DNA of 64,000 bases from Adenophora triphylla var. japonica. Its lineage: Eukaryota > Streptophyta > Magnoliopsida > Asterales > Campanulaceae. Position numbers and translations under genes: made by a program. The notes below the pieces were generated by a model. It was given only the letters and a program-made list of their open reading frames with translations, searched no databases and was not told where the DNA came from. How positions within the stretch are numbered: the first letter of the stretch is position 1; every line of letters begins with the position of its first letter. Shown here piece after piece: positions 56,968 through 64,000 of this stretch. The stretch is taken from NCBI GenBank assembly GCA_022495995.1, contig JAFEMH010003616.1, forward strand, positions 124,001 through 188,000, read 5' to 3'.

Positions 56968-58121
56968 ATGGGGCGGTAAACGAGTCGAGTTCGAACGAGT
57001 TTTCTGTGTTCGAGCTCGAGCTCGTTTGATAGTTATCGAGTTCGAGTTTTTTCCGAGTTCGAGTTCAATCGGTGGTTCGAACTCGAGCTCAATCGAGTTC
57101 GAGTTGTTCGCGAGCTACTCGCGAGCTTCTCGAGTCGATCTCGATTTCGAGCTTAAACAATTCGAGTTCGAGTTTGAGCTTTTTTTGGAAACAAATTTTC
57201 GAGCTTAACGAGTTTATTTCGAGTTCGAGCTCAATCGAGTTCGAGTTTTTCTAACTTTTTTTATATAACTTTTTTAAAAAAAAGTTTCCTACAAAAAAAT
57301 GTCTTAAGAGGTTTTCTTTATCCAAAAATAAAATAAAAAATAGTATAAAAACTAAAGGGTATTGTCCGTCCTTCTTTTCTTTAATATAATTTAATTTGTT
57401 TAGTTTTTTTCTAACTTTTTTATATAACTTTTTGAAAAAACTTCCCAACTAAAAAAAGTCCAAAACATTTTTCTTTATCCAAAAAAAAAATAAAAAAAAT
57501 ATATATATAGATACTCCCTCCGTCCCACCCGAATTTGGACAAAGTTACTTTACACGGAGATTAAGGAAAAGGTAAATGTTGTGAGTGTAATTTAAAAATA
57601 GGAGAGAGAATGAGTGGAGGGAATAGTAAATTATAATGGTGTTGTGAGTATTAAAATAATGTAGGAGAGAGAATGAGTGGAGAGAATAGTGATTTAAGGT
57701 TTCCATTTTGGGCCGTCCAAATTCGGATGGGACGCCCAAAAAGGAAATTTGTCCAAATTCGGGTGGGACGGAGGGAGTATGTGTTTATGAAATCAATGTA
57801 TAAAATAAAAAATCAAGTTATTGGTGAGCTTCACGGGTCGAGTTCGAGTTCGAGCTGATCACAAACAATGAAAAATTTGAGCTTTTATCGAGTTTATCGA
57901 GTCGAGTCGAGTTCGAAATGAGCTTTGTCGAGCTCACAAGTCGAGCATGTTCGACTCGAAAATTTCCCGAGTTAAAATCTTGTTCGAGCTCGAGCTTCAA
58001 CTCGAGCTCATTCGAGTCGAGTTTTTTCGAGTCGAGCTCGAGCTGCTCGCTTCGCATAACAGCCCATAAGCTCGAGTTTTTTCGAGTCGAGCTCAAGCTG
58101 CTCGGTTCGTATATCAACCCT
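56968..58121. mobile_element. CGAG-rich hAT-like element with nested Stowaway
   Basis: Both ends consist of GAGTTCGAG/GAGCTCGAG/GAGTCGAG strings running in opposite senses (56975-57245 and 57835-58105). The tips ATGGGGCGGTAAACGAG and, reverse complemented, TAGGGTTGATATACGAAC are similar. The flanks GATTATAG (56960-56967) and AATTATAG (58122-58129) match at 7 of 8 bases, as for a hAT target duplication. Between the arms lies an internally repeated AT-rich part (CTAACTTTTTTTATATAACT at 57250 and 57410) and a MITE. No transposase. Confidence 0.65.
57514..57777. mobile_element. Stowaway MITE nested in the CGAG-rich element
   Basis: CTCCCTCCGTCCCACCCGAA at the left, TTCGGGTGGGACGGAGGGAG at the right, TA flanks. 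Confidence 0.93.
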
Positions 58122-58129
58122 AATTATAG

Positions 58130-59507
58130 ACATTGTGTGAAGGAGTATACTAGAGAAGAGATGAGGTAGTTGAAGAGTCTAGCTACATTAAATTTGAAAT
58201 TATCACATTTATCGTTATCATAATGAGTGTATTAAAATCTTAAATTGCATCAATACAAAGTTTCTATTTATATTCATTTTTGTTGAAAATAATTGTATGT
58301 ACATTCATCTAATGACAACATTACTCAAATGTGAAAGGCTTATACACATTAAATTAAGGCAATCACATACACTAATTGCTTTTTGAAATAGTTAGAATCC
58401 TTGAATGATTTGAACTCTTGAAATCGTGTGAGTATTTTAGATAATTTAGAATTTTCACTTTCTTTTAAAGATTTAAATATCGGGTAGGTTATAACTTTTA
58501 TTATTCATATTTTTTATTATTTGTATATACTATTTAGATCAGAAAGCAATAAATTAGGGAGAGATTAAAAGAGTACGATTAGTACTCTATGATTTTGTCA
58601 AAATATATTTTTCAAACTTAAAAGATTTACGTCTTTCTTGTAGATTGATTGTTCAACTAAAAAGATTTTCCTAGTCAAAGTTAAGTAGGATTGTATCAAT
58701 CTTGATTATGAAATCTTGGAGATTGAAAGATTAAGATTTTAGTTAATATTGACTTCCCTAATTTGAAAACACTTAGTAAGTTTGGTGAGTAGATTTTATT
58801 AATTTCTTATCAAAGATTTAGAATTCTATTTGGAAAAGGACATTATTAAATATTTAAATATCTTTTATTTATGTAAAAATATTGTGTTATATTTAGAATA
58901 AGACTAATATTACTAACAAACCTCTTTCCTTGTGAGTGTCAATCTGTGTTTCCTTGTAGGAATTGGATTGCATCAAATAATGAGGAGTTTGACTGATTGA
59001 ATGACTTCTCAAAGGTGCATATAAATACAATAAGATCAGCACATTGAGAAGACACGGATTGAGAATTATTTGTAAGAGAAAAACCTTTTGTTCTTCACTA
59101 ATTCAAGACATCTTTTAGCTTGTGAGTGTAGTTGTAACTTACATCTGAACTCACATCTAGATTTCATTCAAATTCTTTGTTCTTCTTCTGTTTAGAATAG
59201 GCTCTCATTGGGAAAGTGAGATTGTTCTTGGTATAGAAGTTGGTTAGAAATTACTTTAGTATTTTAATCTTTTTGTTTCACTTATTCTTGTTTTCTTTTG
59301 TAAAACAGATCTTTAATAGTGAAAACATTTTTAGGCTTAAAGCAATTGTTTGATGGGACAAAACCATTAAACATTTAATTATTTGTGTTCTTTATTTTAT
59401 TCCGCTGCTTATTGGTGGATGTCTGAACAGTTGTAACTCACATCTTTACTCATATCCATAGTCTGTTCTGTTGAAACTGACTTTCTAGATACACTAAACT
59501 TTCAATT
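58130..59507 (+). mobile_element. Probable 5' LTR of a Copia element (left edge not resolved)
   Basis: AT-rich sequence with a TATA box GCATATAAATACAAT at about 59015-59029, then a transcribed-looking region and CTAAACTTTCAATTTG directly before the primer-binding site. This is the build of a long Copia LTR. The true 5' end lies somewhere between 58130 and 58700. No second copy is in the window. Confidence 0.5.
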
Positions 59508-59520
59508 TGTATCAGAGCCA
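59508..59520 (+). other. Primer-binding site (initiator tRNA-Met type)
   Basis: TGTATCAGAGCCA is TGGTATCAGAGCCA with one G lost; the intact form is the standard Copia site pairing with tRNA-iMet. Confidence 0.7.
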
Positions 59521-59565
59521 ACTCTCAACATATTACCGAGTGTTGATCCAGAAAGTGTAGTTATA

Positions 59566-59740
59566 ATGGAATGTCAAAATCATCAAAACATGCCTCCATT
59601 CTTGGATGACACCAATTATTCTTTTTGGAAGTCTAAAATGTGTAACTACATCAAATCAATTGGTGAAAGAGCGTGAATATATATACTTGTTGCTTGGCAA
59701 CCTCCTACTGTGGAGAAGAAGCCTCGCATCGTGTATTGGT
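59566..59740 (+). pseudogene. Copia gag, N-terminal fragment
   Basis: MECQNHQNMPPFLDDTNYSF then WKSKMCNYIKSIGERA is the conserved start of Copia Gag (PPFLDGTNY.FWK.KM). A TGA (59674-59676) stands where the family has Trp, and after WQPPTVEKKP the match stops at about 59740, where other repeat sequence begins. Confidence 0.75.
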
Positions 59741-61310
59741 GAATCAATTTTTGAAAGAAAACCTGAGGAAAGATGGTGATGCAGTTCAACAAGACGATAG
59801 TTCAGCACAGCACAGCAAGAAGCAGTTCACAGGGCACGACTCGTGACCTCCAGCACGACTCGTGACACTTATCAGCAGGAGTGAAACAATGAGTACGACT
59901 CATACCATGAGTGGGTTAAGAAGGGAATGACTCGTGACCTCTAGCACGAGTCGTGCTTTCGGCGGAAAGATAAAATCTTGTTTTTATTTTGCTGATGTTT
60001 GAACAATTAAGTTAGGGTATTTTGGTCTTTTACTTTTAAAGTCGTTTTAGGGTTTGTGTCAGAGTATTTATACTCGTTTTAGGGTTATGAAAACTTAGAC
60101 TTGATTATTTATGATTACAGAAAAGCTTTGGCTTGAATTATTGATTCTTGTTATTTCCGTTCGGTCAATCTCATAGTTCGTGTTGTTGGTGTTATGCCCT
60201 AGGCGTATAGTTATATGCTTTACATGTTTTGTTATAATATTATGTGTCCCTAGTTATTGTGAATAACTAGTATAAGTTGGTAATGGATATTCATAGAGAT
60301 GATTATATGCATGGGGATGCACATTACACTTATGGGTACTTGCTAGAGAACAAAGTACTGGACCGACCCATCTATGAGATTTATGACATGGTCTCTGGCC
60401 ATATATGCCATGATTAAATCTCATGATAGTCGTGTCATTGGAATCCTTAATACCTGAAATTTTTATCGTCTTCCACATGATAAACATTGTGTTTGATGTA
60501 GTCTAACACTATCTTTAATAGGATAGAAATAAAGGCTATGTTGGCACGATTGGATTCTTGTAGGGCAGAATGATAAGTCAAGATGGGATTCGTCCCTCGT
60601 TATGGGAGATGTCTGCTTGGGCCCCTCGATGAATTATGTTGATGAAATGTGTGGCCACACTCAAGAGATTTGATAATGATCAAATGCACTTGGATTATCA
60701 ACATATTCGAAATCGAGAAAGCATTGAACAATGTAAGTTGACATGGACCATGACTTATGTTCAATATGACATCGTGTGACAAAGGGATTGTGACATTGAT
60801 CTATCAAGAAATCAAGCTTTAATATTATATTTAATTGGGTGGACATAATGGCTTGCTAAAAACCACTTATGTCTTGTGAGGTTGATGTTTCAACTAACTA
60901 CCAACATAAAATATAATTTCTAAAGGGTCATACACAAATAACCAATTGGACAATCGCTGAACTCTGGAAATTGGACATTGTCACGACTCGTGACCAGAGC
61001 ACGACTCGTGGCCTCAATCGAAGACGAGTGGTTTTTGGTCATGACTCGTGCCACGACTTGGATTGTGCATATACGACTCGTGGCTTGCTGGAACGACTCA
61101 TGATCACGAGTCGTACCCAAGAGCATGACTCATGCCCTTCTCTCACAAAATCCTGTTTTAGCTCGGATTAGGGTTTTTTTTTTCCTAATTGTTAGGGATA
61201 TTTATAAAGTATAAATATGCCCTTTTCTCCCAGCCAAGACACACGGATTTTAGGGCTTGAGAAACACAAATCTCTTGATTTTGATTACAAATCAATAATC
61301 AAAACTGTGG
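59741..61310 (+). mobile_element. LTR-like sequences with CACGACTCGTG motifs
   Basis: Non-coding, probably one or two LTRs of a retrotransposon. There is a unit starting near TGTTATGCCCTAGGCGTATA (60190), TATA-like boxes at 60065 (GTATTTATACTCG) and 61205 (AGTATAAATATGCCC), and leader-like CT/AC-rich ends. CACGACTCGTG and its complement occur repeatedly just upstream of both TATA-like boxes (59835-59955 and 60982-61114). Open frames here have no domain. Confidence 0.45.
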
Positions 61311-64000
61311 GCGCCTCCCATCTCCCGGACCTATAAACCGTGTCCCAGGATGGAGGGTCCCAAAATATATTATTTCAAAAAAAACTTTTCTTTACTTTAA
61401 CTTGAAAAGTAAACAACACATTTTTAAAAAAAATTCAAAATAACCTCTCTACACGGAGGTGATATATAACCTGTTTCAAACCAAACTCAACCTGTTTTAA
61501 CAAACTATACAACAGATAAGGCTATACACAAGCCAACCAAACACAAACCAAGTTTAAGTTACTTATAACACGATACAACTGAAACATATTGTAAAACTTT
61601 ATATACAATACATTCCCCAAAAGAATAACAACCCAATACAGCCCCAACTCCCAAAAGAACTCATACCCTGACAACCCAAAAGGAGTCCAAACTCTTCCCC
61701 CGGCCTCACTGGTCCGGTCCACCTGTCTCAGCGGGATCTAAAACAATAAAGGGAGAAGGGGTGAGATAAAATCTCAGCAAGTTATTATGTATGCAACAAT
61801 ATGCCATAAAATATGCAACACATAAACAAAGTTGCTCACATTGGAAAACAGTAAACACATTACGTTACCTTTTCCTTCTGACCAATAAGTCATATACAAT
61901 ACAACACACAATCAGGTTGCCAATAACACATTGGGAAACAGTAAACACATTTCGTTACCTTTCCCTTAACTTTCCATCTGAATCATATGTAGTACAATGG
62001 TGGGAGGGATACTCCGCTCTCGTGAAATGCTAGTGCTTATTCACGTCTTATAAGACCCTGAACAGAGATCCATATAAGTTATCAGCTATCGTACTCGATC
62101 GCACATATACACAGAGCCGCACACCCCCGACCGTGGCCACGAGACGGGGAGAGGTCACAGTATAAGGCAATCTAAACAACATATGAAATATCTTCTCATA
62201 AGTGTTAGGATCCCATATACCCCCACAATGATCACCGATACCATCATAGTCAAGCACATAATAGATACTTGAACATAAGTCCACCCTATGGGATATCAAT
62301 ATACATAACATGGAACTATAACTCATGATAAATCAATCACAACAGTGTACATATGTTTCAACACCATTGAATAACAACAATGAAATGACATGGTATTAAG
62401 TACTCATGTTCAACCAAAGGAACAGTGCAACAAGTATTTGAACACTTTGTACACAATTAACTATGAACAAGTAAGCACTTATGTCACAAAATATATCACA
62501 TAAGTCTTACCATTTCATTCCATACCATAGAAACCAAAAACAGGGTGTTATCCATATTGTTCAAACCAAGGAAATAATGCCCTACTCATTTTTAGGCACT
62601 ATAGAGTAAATAACCCTACATAGGTCATCACGTAGGGGTACAATAACATATAAGTAGCCCTACGCCATCACAATACAACATTGAACAACTTCCCTTTAGG
62701 GTTCAAGTTCAAAAAACCAAGTTTTATATTATTTGGTTCAAGTTTCATAATCGCCTCTCAAGCATTTTTGAGACATTATTTAAGGACCTTGTCAATATCT
62801 TTTTGTCCCAATTCAAACTCCATTATGTAGTACTAAAGTTGTACTAAATACAGGATTAGAAAGTGTTCCAATCCGAGTTGTTTAGCCTAGGTTTTCAATG
62901 CCTCAAACATGGACCAAGGCTGCAGTGTAACCGGTTCAGCTTCAAACATGCCTTTCAAGCAACTTTGGGTCAATATTTAAAGCTATTGCCAATCTCTTTT
63001 TGGCCAAATACAAGTTCTAAAATGTTGTACTAAACTTGTACTACAAGTATAGTTAAAGATTTATTAAATCTATACTCATTAACCTAGGTTTAAAAGCTTG
63101 CAAAGGTGCTCACTCAAGGCAGTTTTGAGCACGAGTCGTGCATGATAGCACGAGTCGTGCAACTCCCCTACACGACTGATTCCAAGGCCATGACTGGTGA
63201 CCACGACTCCCTCTGCTTAGTCACGACTCGTACTCATGGGAACGAGTCGTGCCCCTCACCCACGGTTCCTGCCTCGCAGATTCACAAAGCAAGAACATCA
63301 GCAGAACAACAACTTCGGTTCCAAAGCATTACTTCAAAGCAATCGCAAGGCCACTTTACAACAGGGATATACTTGGTTTAGGACTCTAATATACTCCCTT
63401 TAAGTCTTATAACACATATATAACATGTGTATAACAATTTCCAATTCATAACACCACCCTTGGCCATGTAAATCAACACCAACCTAGTGTTGTTCCCAAG
63501 TTCCAAACCCTAGCTGAAGTTGTATCCAACTTAAACATAAAAGCTAAGTGTTGAACCTCACATAACACCTTCATTACTCAGTAATACATCATTAACCAAG
63601 CCATGAACAATTATTGGAAAAGAACCATAATAATTACCAAGAATTATCAATGAAAAGAGAGAAATACTCGGATGAACTAGCTCAAAACACTTTCCTCAGC
63701 AATAGTTTGAAATCAGAATTGACACCCACTTCAAATCTGTTTTTCCAAGATTTTTAGAAGTAGAACAAGGGTTTGGAAACTCTCTTGGCTGGAGGAAACC
63801 TTTAGAACACTTTGGTCCCTCTTTTACCAGATCTCCATTTTGGTCCCTTCTTTTCACAGTTTTCCACTTTGATCCCTGAACTTTAAAACCAAGCTTAACT
63901 CTCCCATTTTCTGCCTAATTTCATTTTAGCCCTGTAATTTCAAAGCACTAGAAAATGGGTCATTATTTACCCATAATCAACAACAACCTGGGAGCAGCTC
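61311..64000. mobile_element. LTR-retrotransposon-like non-coding block running off the right edge
   Basis: No gene. GGGCGCCTCCCATCTCCC at 61310, GGGGTGAGATAAAATCTCAG at 61760 and TTTGGTCCCTTCTTTTCACA at 63840 are phrases typical of long Gypsy (Tekay-like) LTRs read antisense. 62590-63120 is repeated at 27057-27605. CACGAGTCGTG motifs recur at 63129-63252. AACAGTAAACACATT(A/T)CGTTACCTTT is duplicated at 61847 and 61929. Confidence 0.45.

Noticed and set aside
56943..58169. Ser/Phe/Glu-rich frames in the CGAG region
   Set aside because: Translation of GAGTTCGAG-type repeats; no protein family and no conserved start.
60254..60487. 77-codon minus-strand frame in the LTR-like block
   Set aside because: No domain; lies in non-coding LTR-type sequence and is not continued by neighbouring frames.

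Overview
The window is nuclear DNA of a flowering plant, most likely a eudicot. The signs are a GT-AG spliced gene with plant-type exons, TTTAGGG telomere-type repeats, and dense Stowaway MITEs ending in CTCCCTCCGTCCC flanked by TA. Tat/Retand-type Gypsy, Copia, CACTA, hAT, Mutator-like, SINE and Helitron sequence are also present. The species cannot be fixed from the sequence; nothing here is prokaryotic or organellar.

Layout. 1-809: broken N-terminus of a Mutator-like transposase, minus strand, running off the left edge. 1844-2757: a non-autonomous hAT with an 8-bp target duplication and a nested Stowaway. 4038-8710: the only clearly intact host gene, a four-exon GT47 (exostosin-family) glycosyltransferase whose second intron holds an LTR-like insertion and a tRNA-derived SINE. 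8819-11893: a Stowaway cluster, one element nested inside another. 12179-39607: an old Tat/Retand-type Gypsy element (LTR, PBS, gag, start of protease, then integrase C-terminal half, an antisense accessory gene and the 3' LTR). Its protease-to-RNase H part is replaced by a CACTA element at 15580-33256.

The CACTA element has near-identical 33-bp ends and GCGACGGAAATTTCCGTCGC-type subterminal repeats. On the minus strand it carries remnants of both CACTA genes (TNP2 with DUF4218/DUF4216, and a Transposase_24 gene). It also holds pieces of a captured DnaJ/HSP40 gene, a 0.77-kb long hairpin, tandem small hairpins, a 766-bp (AAT)n/(ATT)n palindrome, a 1.1-kb CCCTATR array and two TTTAGGG arrays. 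Its 3-bp flanks do not match, which fits recombination between two CACTA copies inside one retrotransposon with loss of the sequence between them.

40262-46405 is intergenic with MITEs and an unusual TATCCAGAAA repeat cluster. 46510-56689 is a Helitron territory, every element in minus orientation. One copy keeps the C-terminal end of the Helitron helicase (49228-49360). Another (52492-56689) holds exon fragments of at least three unrelated host genes in the same orientation: homocysteine S-methyltransferase, a SPIRAL1-like protein and a coiled-coil protein, plus a first exon of unknown identity. 56968-58121 is a CGAG-rich hAT-like element with a nested Stowaway. From about 58130 to the right edge lie a Copia 5' end and long LTR-like sequences with many copies of a near-palindrome CACGACTCGTG; part of the last block is duplicated inside the CACTA element.

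Apart from the glycosyltransferase, the coding sequences are transposon genes or transposon-captured fragments, nearly all broken. All family assignments come from reading translated motifs by eye; no database search was run.
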